Below are positions 18,665 through 27,651 of a DNA stretch of 35,048 nucleotides, piece after piece. This DNA comes from an uncultured Holophagaceae bacterium (GTDB lineage Bacteria > Acidobacteriota > Holophagae > Holophagales > Holophagaceae). Location: assembly GCA_903840385.1 (NCBI GenBank), contig CAIMFT010000040.1:1-35048 (forward strand), in the 5' to 3' direction. Position 1 is the stretch's first letter. Every line of letters begins with the position of its first letter. The position numbers were made by a program, and so were the translations under genes. The notes below the pieces were generated by a model that had not been told where the DNA came from, did no database searches, and saw only the letters and a list, made by a program, of their open reading frames with translations.

Positions 18665-18666
18665 GG

Positions 18667-19104
18667 GTGGCGGCCAAGGTGGACCACGCCCAGTTCCGGC
18701 TCATCATTCCGAGCCAGACCCGCTATCTGAACCTGGTGACCGGGCTGGCGAAGCGCGCCTCCGTGGTGGCTGGGCTGGACGATGCGACGGCGGCCAAGGT
18801 GAGCATCGCCGTGGACGAAGCCGTCACCAACGTCATCCTCCATGCCTACCAAGGCGAGGGGCACCACAGCGTGGAGCTGGAGCTGCGCTTCACCCCCCAG
18901 GCCCTGGAGGTGCACATCTGGCACTCCGGCCAGGGCATCCGGGAGGACCAGCTGGTGCTGCCGGATCCCAGCGAGTACATCAAGCACCCGCGCAAGGGCG
19001 GACTGGGCCTGCTGCTCATGAGCCGCTTCATGGACGAGGTCCGCTTCCGGGCCGACGAGGACTCGGGCAGGAACGAGTGCTGCCTGATCAAGAAGATCAG
19101 CTGA
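18667..19104 (+). CDS. Anti-sigma factor serine kinase, RsbW/SpoIIAB-like HATPase (GTG start)
   Basis: KVSIAVDEAVTNVILHAYQGEGHHSVELELRF...GQGIREDQL...KGGLGLLLMSRFMDEVRF. Confidence 0.9.
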   Translation: MAAKVDHAQFRLIIPSQTRYLNLVTGLAKRASVVAGLDDATAAKVSIAVDEAVTNVILHAYQGEGHHSVELELRFTPQALEVHIWHSGQGIREDQLVLPDPSEYIKHPRKGGLGLLLMSRFMDEVRFRADEDSGRNECCLIKKIS

Positions 19105-19123
19105 GCGCGGCCGCCTACCCCTG

Positions 19124-20695
19124 ATGCAGACCCATTCCTTTGAGCGCCTCCGCCGGCTGGCGATGAAGATCCCCGAGGGAGCTCAGGAGCTGCTGCCCCT
19201 TATCGACTTCCTGGAGACATTCCCCCGCCAGGGCTCTGAGGAAGACCTCATCCACCTGGTGGGAACCACGGCCCTGGGCATTGCCAAGGCCAGCCAGGGG
19301 GGCGTCTGGGATGGCGGCTCCTGGCTCTTCCTGCGCGGCGGAGCCCCGGCTTTTCCCACCAACCCCGGCCCGGGCTGGCTGGTGTTTCCCTGGACCTACG
19401 CAGGGGAGACCTACGGCCACCTGGTGCTCAAGGCCGAAAGCGCACCCGACGCCCTCCCCCTCCTGCTCTCCATCAGCGCGCCCCTGCTGGCCTGGCGGCG
19501 GGCCGAGGCCGTCCGCAGCACCCAGAACCAGTCGCTGGCCCTGCAGCTCTCTCGCCTCAACACGCTCTTTGAGCTGACCCGCAACCTGGGCGTGGTGGAG
19601 ACCCGCCGGGACCTGATCCGCCTCATGGCCAACACGCTGATGGGCGAGTTCCGCATCATGCGCCTGCTGGTGGTGGGCCCCCAGGGGGAGGTCCTCCACG
19701 GCAAGGGCCTGGGCACCCTCCCGGAGGCCCTCAGCGGGGAGGAGCTCCACGAGGTGGTCCAGACCCGGAACCTCGTTCACGCGGTCGAGCTGCGGGACCA
19801 GAACCGCAGCCATGGGTTTGCCTTCGCTGCCGAGCCTGCGGTGGGCCAGATGACCGAGGATGACCTGGTGTTCCTGCGCACTCTGCTGAACCTCACCTCC
19901 TCCCAGCTATCCAGCCTGGACCTGCGGGAAGCGCGGATCCAGGCCGACCGCATGGAGAAGGACCTGGACCTGGCGCGCAACATCCAGCGCCGCCTGCTGC
20001 CCAAGACCCTGCCGGAACCGGAGGGCTGGCTCTGCGCCGCCGCCAACCTGCCCTACCAGGCCGTGGGAGGCGACCTCTACGACCTCTGGATGGCCCGGGA
20101 CGAGGTCCAGGGGGACCGTCTGCACCTGGCGGTGGGGGACATCTCCGGGAAGGGCCTGCCGGCCTCCCTGATGATGACGCAGCTCTCCGCCTTTCTCCGG
20201 GCCATGGCCTACCGGCGGGTGGATGACTGGGGCCGCCTGGCGGAGCGCGTGAACCGCCGCATGGATGATGTGCGGGACGGCAACCGCTACACCACCCTCT
20301 TCGCCGGGAGCCTCAACCCCCTGAATGGTGACCTCCGCTATGTGAATGGGGGCCACAACCCGCCGCTGCTGGTGCGGGCTTCCGGCGAGGTGGCCCGACT
20401 CGCACCCACCGGGCCCATGGTGGGCCTGCTCCCCGGGGCCGCCTTCCACGAGGGTCAGGCCCGGATGGAGCCCGGGGATGTGCTGGTGATCTTTACCGAT
20501 GGCATGGTCGAGGCGGAGAATGCGGCCGGGGAGGACCTGGGCGACGGCCCCCTGGCGGAGGTCGTGCGCCGGATGCCGGACGCCGGCGCCGACGACCTGT
20601 TCGAGGCCCTGCTGGTGGCGGCCTTCCAGCACCTGGGAGAGGGGCGGTTCCGGGATGATGTGACGCTGGTTGTCATCAAACGGATAGGCCCTTGA
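19124..20695 (+). CDS. SpoIIE/RsbU-type PP2C phosphatase with N-terminal sensor (GAF-like) region
   Basis: LDLARNIQRRLLPKTLP; AVGGDLYDLW; AVGDISGKGLPASLMM; NGGHNPPLLV; FTDGMVEAENA; RDDVTLVVI. Confidence 0.92.
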   Translation: MQTHSFERLRRLAMKIPEGAQELLPLIDFLETFPRQGSEEDLIHLVGTTALGIAKASQGGVWDGGSWLFLRGGAPAFPTNPGPGWLVFPWTYAGETYGHLVLKAESAPDALPLLLSISAPLLAWRRAEAVRSTQNQSLALQLSRLNTLFELTRNLGVVETRRDLIRLMANTLMGEFRIMRLLVVGPQGEVLHGKGLGTLPEALSGEELHEVVQTRNLVHAVELRDQNRSHGFAFAAEPAVGQMTEDDLVFLRTLLNLTSSQLSSLDLREARIQADRMEKDLDLARNIQRRLLPKTLPEPEGWLCAAANLPYQAVGGDLYDLWMARDEVQGDRLHLAVGDISGKGLPASLMMTQLSAFLRAMAYRRVDDWGRLAERVNRRMDDVRDGNRYTTLFAGSLNPLNGDLRYVNGGHNPPLLVRASGEVARLAPTGPMVGLLPGAAFHEGQARMEPGDVLVIFTDGMVEAENAAGEDLGDGPLAEVVRRMPDAGADDLFEALLVAAFQHLGEGRFRDDVTLVVIKRIGP

Positions 20696-20729
20696 GGGCA
20701 ACGGTATTCTTGTTTGCGGAGGCGGATCC

Positions 20730-21569
20730 ATGAATCAGGCCAAGACCCTTCTCCTCATCGTCGCCATGACCGGCGTGCTGGTGTGGATCGGCGGAATGGT
20801 GGGTGGCGAGTCCGGCATGGTGCTGGCCCTGGTCCTGGGGCTGGCGCTGAACGGCTTCAGCTACTTCTTCTCCGACCGCATCGTGCTGGCCAGCTACGGC
20901 GCCCAGGTCATTGGGCCGGAGGACGCCCCCGCCCTCCACGCCATCGTGGCCAACCTCGCCCAGCGGGCCGGCCTGCCCATGCCGCGCATCGCCATCATCG
21001 GCGAGGACACCCCCAACGCCTTCGCCACCGGGCGGGACCCTGATCACGCCGTGGTTGCCGTGACGGAGGGCCTGATGCGGATCCTCAGCCGGCCCGAGCT
21101 GGAGGCCGTCATCGCCCACGAGCTGGGGCACGTCAAGCACCGGGACATCCTCATCGGCAGCCTGGCGGCGGTGCTGGCCCAGGCCATCATGTTCCTCTCG
21201 CGCATGGCCATCTGGTTCACGCCCCGGGATGACGAGGGCCGCTCCAACCCCATCGCTGGCATTGCCATCATGATCCTCGGCCCCATCGCTGCCCTCCTCC
21301 TGCAGATGGCCGTGAGCCGGTCCCGGGAGTACATGGCCGACGACTACAGCGCCCACCTCACGGGGCGCCCGGACATGCTGGCCTCGGCCCTGGAGCGGCT
21401 GCACAGCTACAACCAGCAGCTGCCCATGGCCTCCGCCCAGCCCGCCACCGCCCACATGATGATCGTGAGCCCCCTCAGCGGCGGGGGCGTCATGGGGCTG
21501 TTCTCCACCCACCCCCCCATGGAGGTGCGGGTGGAGCGCCTGCGGCAGATGCCCATCGAGGCCCGCTGA
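20730..21569 (+). CDS. htpX: HtpX-type membrane zinc metalloprotease
   Basis: VIAHELGHVKHRDILIGSLAAVLA; SREYMADDYSAHLTGRPDMLASALERL; FSTHPPMEVRVERLRQM. Confidence 0.94.
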   Translation: MNQAKTLLLIVAMTGVLVWIGGMVGGESGMVLALVLGLALNGFSYFFSDRIVLASYGAQVIGPEDAPALHAIVANLAQRAGLPMPRIAIIGEDTPNAFATGRDPDHAVVAVTEGLMRILSRPELEAVIAHELGHVKHRDILIGSLAAVLAQAIMFLSRMAIWFTPRDDEGRSNPIAGIAIMILGPIAALLLQMAVSRSREYMADDYSAHLTGRPDMLASALERLHSYNQQLPMASAQPATAHMMIVSPLSGGGVMGLFSTHPPMEVRVERLRQMPIEAR

Positions 21570-21611
21570 GCGGGATTGAATGCTGCAGGGCCCCCTGCCG
21601 ATAGGCTACCC

Positions 21612-23753
21612 ATGCGGGAACGCCTCGGGAAATTTGTGGTTAGCAAGCTGCTGGGCAAGGGCTCCATGGGGGAGGTCTACCTGGGCCGCGATCCCTCCCT
21701 GGGGCGGGAGGTGGCCCTCAAGGTCATCAGCACTGGCAGCACCTTTGGGGAGGAGGCCCAGGCCCGCTTCGAGCGGGAGGCCCGGGCCGTGGCCCTCCTC
21801 AACCACCCCAACATCGTCACGGTCTACGAGTTCGGCGAGGACGAGGGGCTCCGCTACTTGGCCATGGAGTACGTCCACGGTGAGGAGCTGGAGGCGCTCA
21901 TCCAGCGGGGCAAGCTCTCCAAGGCAGAGCTGCTGAGAGTGCTGGTGCAGGTCTGCGAGGGGCTGGCCTACGCCCACGACCAGGGAGTGGTGCACCGGGA
22001 CATCAAGCCCGCCAACATCCTGGTGACCCGCCACGGCAAGCGCTCCCACGCCAAGGTCATGGACTTTGGCGTGGCCCAGATGGGGGATCCGGGCCTCACC
22101 GAGGCCGGGGTCCGGGTGGGCACGGTGAGCTACATGGCGCCTGAGTACCTGGACCAGGGGACCGCAGGGGCCGCTTCGGACCTGTTTGCCCTGGGGGTGA
22201 TCCTCTACGAGGTGCTCACCGGGGGCCGCAAGCCCTTCCCGGGGGGGAGCAACGCTTCCATCCTCAGCCGCATCCTGTTGCACCCGCCAGACCCCCTGCG
22301 ACCCTCAGACCTGGAGGGTGTCCCCAGGTCCCTGGCGCCCCTGGTGCTGCGCACCCTGAGCAAGCGCCCGGAGGATCGGCCTGCGGATGCAGAGGACTTG
22401 GCCAGCTGCCTCCGGGCGGTGCTGCGCGAGTGGCCGGATGCCCCTGCGGTGCCCGACCGCAGCGAGGATATCTCCCAGAAGATCCGGGTGGGGAAGGGCG
22501 TTCAGGCCCACTGCCTGAGCCTCAAGGTGGCTCTCCGCCAGGCCCGGGCAGGCTCTGAGATCCTGCTGCTGCCCGGGGTCTACCGGGAAAGTGTCACGGT
22601 GGACAAGGATGTGGAGATTCTGGGGGTTGGAGAGCCTGGCGAGGTGGTCCTGGAAGGGGTCGGCGGACCGGCCCTGGTGATGGCAGCGGGTGCCACCGTT
22701 CTGCGGGGGGTCACCCTCAAGGGGGCCCCGGGCCAGCCCGCCCTCCTTGTGCAACGCGGGAGCTCGGTCGTGGAGGGCTGTACCCTTGCCGGGCCGGGCA
22801 CCTGTGCGGAGGTGGCCACTGGAGCCCAGGTGACCCTGCGAGACTGCAGGATCCTGGCCACAGGACCCAGGGGGTTGGCCGTGGCCGCTCAGGCCCAGGC
22901 CCGCCTGGAGGGGGGCAGCATCGAGGGGTTCCTGGAGGCAGGTATTCAGGTGGAGGCTGGGGGTCAGGTGACCCTCCAGGCCATGCAGGTGGGGCCGGGG
23001 CCTGGCACGGGCCTGCGCCTGGGCGCCCGGGGCCAGGCCACCCTGGAGGGCAGCACCCTGTCGGGGGCGGCCGGTGCGGTGGAGCTGGGTCGGGAGTCCA
23101 GGGGGCAGTTCACCCGGTGCCGCCTGGTGGACAGCCGCTACGCCGGCCTCCTGGCGCTGGAGCAGAGCCAGGCCACCCTGGAGGACTGCGAGCTCTCGGG
23201 CAATGGCTGCGCAGGGGCCCATGTGCTGGCGGGAGCCAATGTGGTCCTGCGCCAGTGCCAGGTCAGCGGGAACGAGGGCTTCGGACTCTCGGTCATGGAT
23301 CGCGGCCTGGCCACCCTGGAGGGCTGCCAGGTGCGCACCAATGGCGGCTCTGGCCTCCTCATCCACCGGGGGGCCACCGTCCAGGTCCGGTCCACCACCT
23401 TCGCAGAGGGGCGGTCCCTCGGCATCGACTGCGCCGATGGGGGGCAGGGCGTCCTGGATGGGTGCGAGATCCTTGGGAATGCTGGGGTGGGTGTGCAGGT
23501 GGAGTCCGGTGGCAGCCTGCTGCTGGTCCGGTGCACCCTCCGGGATGGCCGGGACTCGGGCCTGCTGCTGCTGGAGGACTCCCAGGTGACCCTGGAAGAG
23601 TGCGTCGTCCACCGCAACGCCCGGGGGGGCATCCTGCTGGCGCGGGATGCGGCAGATCCCATCCTCCGAGGTGGCAACCGGATCGAGGATGGGTTTCAGC
23701 GGGTGGATGGGCAAGGCCACTTGGCCCGGGTCATACCCCTGCCTGGGTCCTAG
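21612..23753 (+). CDS. Ser/Thr protein kinase with C-terminal right-handed parallel beta-helix-like repeat region
   Basis: GKGSMGEVYLGRD; VALKVI; VVHRDIKPANILV; VMDFGVAQMG; SYMAPEYLDQGT; then IRVGKG...LPGVYRESVTVDKDVEILGVG and many repeats such as ATLEGCQVRTNGGSGLLIHRGATVQVRS. Confidence 0.9.
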   Translation: MRERLGKFVVSKLLGKGSMGEVYLGRDPSLGREVALKVISTGSTFGEEAQARFEREARAVALLNHPNIVTVYEFGEDEGLRYLAMEYVHGEELEALIQRGKLSKAELLRVLVQVCEGLAYAHDQGVVHRDIKPANILVTRHGKRSHAKVMDFGVAQMGDPGLTEAGVRVGTVSYMAPEYLDQGTAGAASDLFALGVILYEVLTGGRKPFPGGSNASILSRILLHPPDPLRPSDLEGVPRSLAPLVLRTLSKRPEDRPADAEDLASCLRAVLREWPDAPAVPDRSEDISQKIRVGKGVQAHCLSLKVALRQARAGSEILLLPGVYRESVTVDKDVEILGVGEPGEVVLEGVGGPALVMAAGATVLRGVTLKGAPGQPALLVQRGSSVVEGCTLAGPGTCAEVATGAQVTLRDCRILATGPRGLAVAAQAQARLEGGSIEGFLEAGIQVEAGGQVTLQAMQVGPGPGTGLRLGARGQATLEGSTLSGAAGAVELGRESRGQFTRCRLVDSRYAGLLALEQSQATLEDCELSGNGCAGAHVLAGANVVLRQCQVSGNEGFGLSVMDRGLATLEGCQVRTNGGSGLLIHRGATVQVRSTTFAEGRSLGIDCADGGQGVLDGCEILGNAGVGVQVESGGSLLLVRCTLRDGRDSGLLLLEDSQVTLEECVVHRNARGGILLARDAADPILRGGNRIEDGFQRVDGQGHLARVIPLPGS

Positions 23754-25009
23754 AGGATCCCCGCCAGGTCGTCCAGCGCTGCGGTCCACTGGGCGTCGCC
23801 GGTCTCGGGCCAGGGGATGGTGCGCAGCCCCGGGTCCCCGGAGGGCGGCAAGGGCTGGCCCCGGGGGGAGATCATGGCCACCGGCAGGTCCAGCCAGTCT
23901 CCCACTGATTGGCGGTGCGTCCGGAGGGTCGCCGAGGGGGGCGCTGCCAGCGTCGGGCCCTCGATGAGCAGGATGGGCATGACCGCCTGGCGGTCGGTGG
24001 GCAGGTCTGCCAGAGCCTGGTCCAGGGAGTCCGCCTGGTCCACCATGAGGTAGCCCGCCTCTCCCAGAGCCGCGCAGATACCTTCCCGGTCCGGTCCGGC
24101 GGCCATGGCCAGCAGCACCCGGGTGCTGCGCCGCCCCAGGCGCAGGAGAGCCTCAGGATTCACAGCACCGGCGGGAGACATCCGCCCGGCCGGTTCCGGC
24201 TTGCCAGGGGGGGCAGCCGTTCGAGGGGTGGCCTCCCGGGGGGCCTCCGTGCCGAGGGATACCGCTGCCCGCTGCTTGAGGTCCCGGAGGTTCAGGACCC
24301 CCTGGAGCTCCTTCAGTTCGGCCTCCTTCAGCTCTCCGAACTGCACCCCGACGATGATCTCCCCATCCCGCTCGATGGCATTGGCCAGGACTCCCCGGCA
24401 CTGGAAGACCGGGAGACCAGGCAGGTCCCGGATCCCCAGCGAAGGGAGGTCCTTGCCCCGCTCGTAGAAGGAGAGGCCGGGCGTGATGCGCATGTGGTCA
24501 TCCAGGCGCAACACCCGGTCCACCCGGAAGGCCAGTCCACCCAGGCAGAGGTTCACCAGGGGGCCGGAGAGGCCGTGCCCTGGCACCATACCGTCCTGGG
24601 CGACCACGTAGGCCTTTTCCCGGGGGCGGAAGGGGTAGCGCTTGTGGCGGCGGCGGTCCGAGGGCACCAGCAGGGCCGGTAGCGTGAAGCGGTAGAGCAG
24701 GTGGCCCTCTCGGCCCTGGAAGAGCGTGGGGGCCTCGAAGCGCTGGTCCTCCGCAGTGAAGAGCATGACAAAGGGAGCCTCGCGGGCCAGCTCATGGGGC
24801 AAGGGGCGAAGGAGCTTCAGGAACAGCAGGCCCTTCTCCCGGTCCAGGGACTGGACCCGGGTGGTGTAGGGGAGGGTGTGGGTCCCCTCGACCTTGATCT
24901 GAAACTCAGTCTCCTGGTGGTGGAGGTCCAGCATGGCGAACCAGATCTGGGCAGGGTCCTCCTGGGGCGCACCGCGCCCGGACCAGCCTGCTGTCTTGGG
25001 TTGTGCCAT
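23750..25009 (-). CDS. PilZ-domain protein with C-terminal pseudo-receiver-like region
   Basis: PSDRRRHKRYPFRPREKAYVV...GLSGPLVNLCLGGLAFRVDRVL matches the PilZ RxxxR...(D/N)xSxxG layout approximately; N-terminal YcgR-like region. Confidence 0.72.
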   Translation of the reverse strand: MAQPKTAGWSGRGAPQEDPAQIWFAMLDLHHQETEFQIKVEGTHTLPYTTRVQSLDREKGLLFLKLLRPLPHELAREAPFVMLFTAEDQRFEAPTLFQGREGHLLYRFTLPALLVPSDRRRHKRYPFRPREKAYVVAQDGMVPGHGLSGPLVNLCLGGLAFRVDRVLRLDDHMRITPGLSFYERGKDLPSLGIRDLPGLPVFQCRGVLANAIERDGEIIVGVQFGELKEAELKELQGVLNLRDLKQRAAVSLGTEAPREATPRTAAPPGKPEPAGRMSPAGAVNPEALLRLGRRSTRVLLAMAAGPDREGICAALGEAGYLMVDQADSLDQALADLPTDRQAVMPILLIEGPTLAAPPSATLRTHRQSVGDWLDLPVAMISPRGQPLPPSGDPGLRTIPWPETGDAQWTAALDDLAGIL

Positions 25010-25074
25010 CCACCCACCTTTAGGGAGGCATCGGGAGGTTGGCGCGGGACATTGAGTCCTGGGTGGTCCCTGGC

Positions 25075-26175
25075 TCAGACGTTGAAGAGGAAGTTCATCA
25101 GGTCACCGTCCTTGACGATGTAGTCCTTGCCCTCGGTCCGCATCTTTCCGGCATCCTTGGCACCCTGCTCGCCACCGCACTGAATGAAATCCTCGTAGGC
25201 GATGACCTGAGCCCGGATGAAGCCCTTCTCGAAGTCCGTGTGGATGACGCCGGCGGCCTGGGGGGCCGTGTCGCCCTGGTGGATGGTCCAGGCCCGGACT
25301 TCCTTCACCCCAGCGGTGAAGTAGGTCTGCAGGCCCAGCAGGTCGTAGCTGGCATGGATGAGCACGTTCAGGCCGGGCTCAGCCAGGCCGGCTTCCTCCA
25401 GGAATAGGGGGCGGTCCTCTTCGGGCAGGTCCTGGATCTCCGCCTCGAGCTTGGAGCAGATGGGGATGCAGGGGGCCTGGCGAGCTGCGGCCAGGGCCTG
25501 GAGGCTGCGGTAGTGGGGGTTGGCTTCGGGATCCCGGATGTCCTCCTCCCCAATGTTGCCCACGAACAGGGTGGGCTTGAGGGTGAGCAGGCCGTAGGAC
25601 TTCACCAGGGCCTTCTCGTCGGTGCTGAGGCCGGCGGTCCGCGCCCACTGGCCATTGTCCAGGGCGGCGAAGACCCGCTCCAGCACAGCCACCATGGCCA
25701 CGCTCTCCTTGTTGCCGGTCTTGGCCACCTTGCGATGCCGCTCCAGGCCCTTCTCCACCGCATCCAGATCCTTGATGACCAGCTCGGTCTCGATGATGCT
25801 CAGGTCCCGCTCCGGGTGCACGCCGCCCTCCACGTGGGTGACGTTGCTGTCCTCGAAGCACCGGACCACCTGGACGATGGCGTCCGTCTCCCGGATATGG
25901 CCCAGGAAGGCGTTGCCCAGCCCCTCCCCCTTGCTGGCGCCCCGCACGAGGCCCGCAATGTCGACAAATTCCTGCGCCGCCGGGAGCACCCGCTGGGGTT
26001 TTACGATCTTGGCCAGCACCTCCAGGCGGGGGTCCGGCACGTCCACCACCCCCGTATTGGGCTCGATGGTGCAGAAGGGATAGTTGGCCGAAGCCGCACC
26101 CGCACGGGTAAGGGCGTTGAAAAGGGTGGACTTCCCTACGTTGGGAAGACCCACGATGCCACAGGCGACAGCCAT
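25075..26175 (-). CDS. ychF: Ribosome-binding ATPase/GTPase YchF (Obg family)
   Basis: [52 protein letters not shown]-terminal TGS domain [17 protein letters not shown]...[18 protein letters not shown]. Confidence 0.96.
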   Translation of the reverse strand: MAVACGIVGLPNVGKSTLFNALTRAGAASANYPFCTIEPNTGVVDVPDPRLEVLAKIVKPQRVLPAAQEFVDIAGLVRGASKGEGLGNAFLGHIRETDAIVQVVRCFEDSNVTHVEGGVHPERDLSIIETELVIKDLDAVEKGLERHRKVAKTGNKESVAMVAVLERVFAALDNGQWARTAGLSTDEKALVKSYGLLTLKPTLFVGNIGEEDIRDPEANPHYRSLQALAAARQAPCIPICSKLEAEIQDLPEEDRPLFLEEAGLAEPGLNVLIHASYDLLGLQTYFTAGVKEVRAWTIHQGDTAPQAAGVIHTDFEKGFIRAQVIAYEDFIQCGGEQGAKDAGKMRTEGKDYIVKDGDLMNFLFNV

Positions 26176-26304
26176 CAAGACCTCCAAGCCATCCAGTATC
26201 TCAGAGAGAGGGGGATACAAAAAGAACCGCTTCCGGCCCTTGCGCAGGGACGGTTCCCGCCATACTCTCCCCGCCATGGTCCTCGGGGCCGGACGGAGGG
26301 TGGC

Positions 26305-26541
26305 ATGATCGTGCGGGCAGAGTGGCCGGGCTACGTGGTGGACGTCCTTGTCCGTCCCGGCCAGGAGGTGGAGGAGGACGAGCCCCTGCTCATCCTCGAA
26401 GGCACCGACTCCGCCCACTCGTCGTTCTACATCCATGCCCCCGAGTGCGGACGGGTCCGGGAGGTCCTCATCGAGGAAGGCGACTACGCCTACGAGGACG
26501 ACGACCTGGTGGTCATCGGCGACTCGGACCGGGACAACTAG
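26305..26541 (+). CDS. Biotinyl/lipoyl-attachment-like domain protein lacking lysine
   Basis: [78 protein letters not shown]; lipoyl-like layout, no K. Confidence 0.72.
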   Translation: MIVRAEWPGYVVDVLVRPGQEVEEDEPLLILEGTDSAHSSFYIHAPECGRVREVLIEEGDYAYEDDDLVVIGDSDRDN

Positions 26542-26656
26542 CCGCGCACCCTAAACGGCTACACTGGGACCATCGTTCCTGGTGAGGGGGTTCCATGCAG
26601 AGGGTGCGTGCCCAGCGGGCAGGCAGGTGGCAGGACGGCCCTTCCAGGGGGCGCTG

Positions 26657-27607
26657 ATGGCCCACGAGCATGGTCCTACCACCACGGGGCGCTTGGCCCT
26701 CAGCTCTCTGGTCTTCGGGGTGAACTTCTGCGTCCAGGGTCTGGGAGGGCTGTGGACCGGCTCCCTGGGGCTGGTCTCCGACAGTCTGGAGAACCTCAAC
26801 GATGCGGTGGTGAACCTGTTGGCCCTGGGCAGCATCCGGGTGGCCAACCGCCGGGAGCCCTGTGACCGGTGGTCCTATGGGTGGCACCGCATCGAGATCT
26901 TCAACACGCTCCTGGGAGTCCTCCTGCTGCTGGTGCTGGCGGGAGCGGTGCTCGTGGAAGCCTGGAGCCGCCTGCGCCATCCCCAGCCGATCCGCCTGGG
27001 CTGGGCCATTGGCTTCTCGGCCTTGGGCCTATTGCTGAACCTGGCCGCCACCTATGTGCTGGTGCCGGCCGCCGGCACGGGGCAGGAGCGGGACCTGAAC
27101 CTCCGGAGCGCCTACCTCCATGCCCTGGGGGACAGCCTGGCCAATGTGGCGGTCATGGCAGGCATGGTGCTGATCCACTTCACGGGCTGGCGCTGGGTGG
27201 ACCCTCTGCTGGCGGCGGGGATTGCCGGCCTCATCCTGCGGGGCGCTTTCTTGCTGCTGCGGGACGCCTTGGGCATCCTCATGCACCGCGCTGCCTTCGA
27301 TCAGGAAGAGGCCAAGGCTGAGCTGCTCCGCCTGCCGGGCATCCTGGGGGTGGAGGACCTCCGCTCCTGGCGGGTCTGCAGCCACCTGAGCGTCTGCACA
27401 GCCCACATCATCGTCGAGGCGGAGCGTCTGGCGGACACCGAGGCCCACCACCAGCGCATCGAGCAGCTGCTGGCGACCCGCTACGGGGTCCGCCACCTCA
27501 CCCTGCACTTCGAGACCCCGGCCATGGCGGATCAGCACCACCACCGCTTCCTGCACCAGCACGATCAGGAAGCAGAGGGCCATCCCCACTGCTCCGGACA
27601 CGACTGA
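26657..27607 (+). CDS. Cation diffusion facilitator (CDF) family transporter
   Basis: TGSLGLVSDSLENLNDAVVNLLAL; SYGWHRIEIFNTL; LHALGDSLANVAVM; His-rich C-terminus HHHRFLHQHDQEAEGHPHCSGHD. Confidence 0.9.
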   Translation: MAHEHGPTTTGRLALSSLVFGVNFCVQGLGGLWTGSLGLVSDSLENLNDAVVNLLALGSIRVANRREPCDRWSYGWHRIEIFNTLLGVLLLLVLAGAVLVEAWSRLRHPQPIRLGWAIGFSALGLLLNLAATYVLVPAAGTGQERDLNLRSAYLHALGDSLANVAVMAGMVLIHFTGWRWVDPLLAAGIAGLILRGAFLLLRDALGILMHRAAFDQEEAKAELLRLPGILGVEDLRSWRVCSHLSVCTAHIIVEAERLADTEAHHQRIEQLLATRYGVRHLTLHFETPAMADQHHHRFLHQHDQEAEGHPHCSGHD

Positions 27608-27626
27608 GGCGGCTTGCGCCGCCTCA
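27605..27626. terminator. 9-bp perfect hairpin between convergent CDF and SPFH genes, overlapping the CDF stop codon
   Basis: tgaggcggc-ttgc-gccgcctca followed on + by gaggtaaaaaaa; no U-tract after the stem in either direction. Confidence 0.6.
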
Positions 27627-27651
27627 GAGGTAAAAAAATGAGCTCGGGGGC

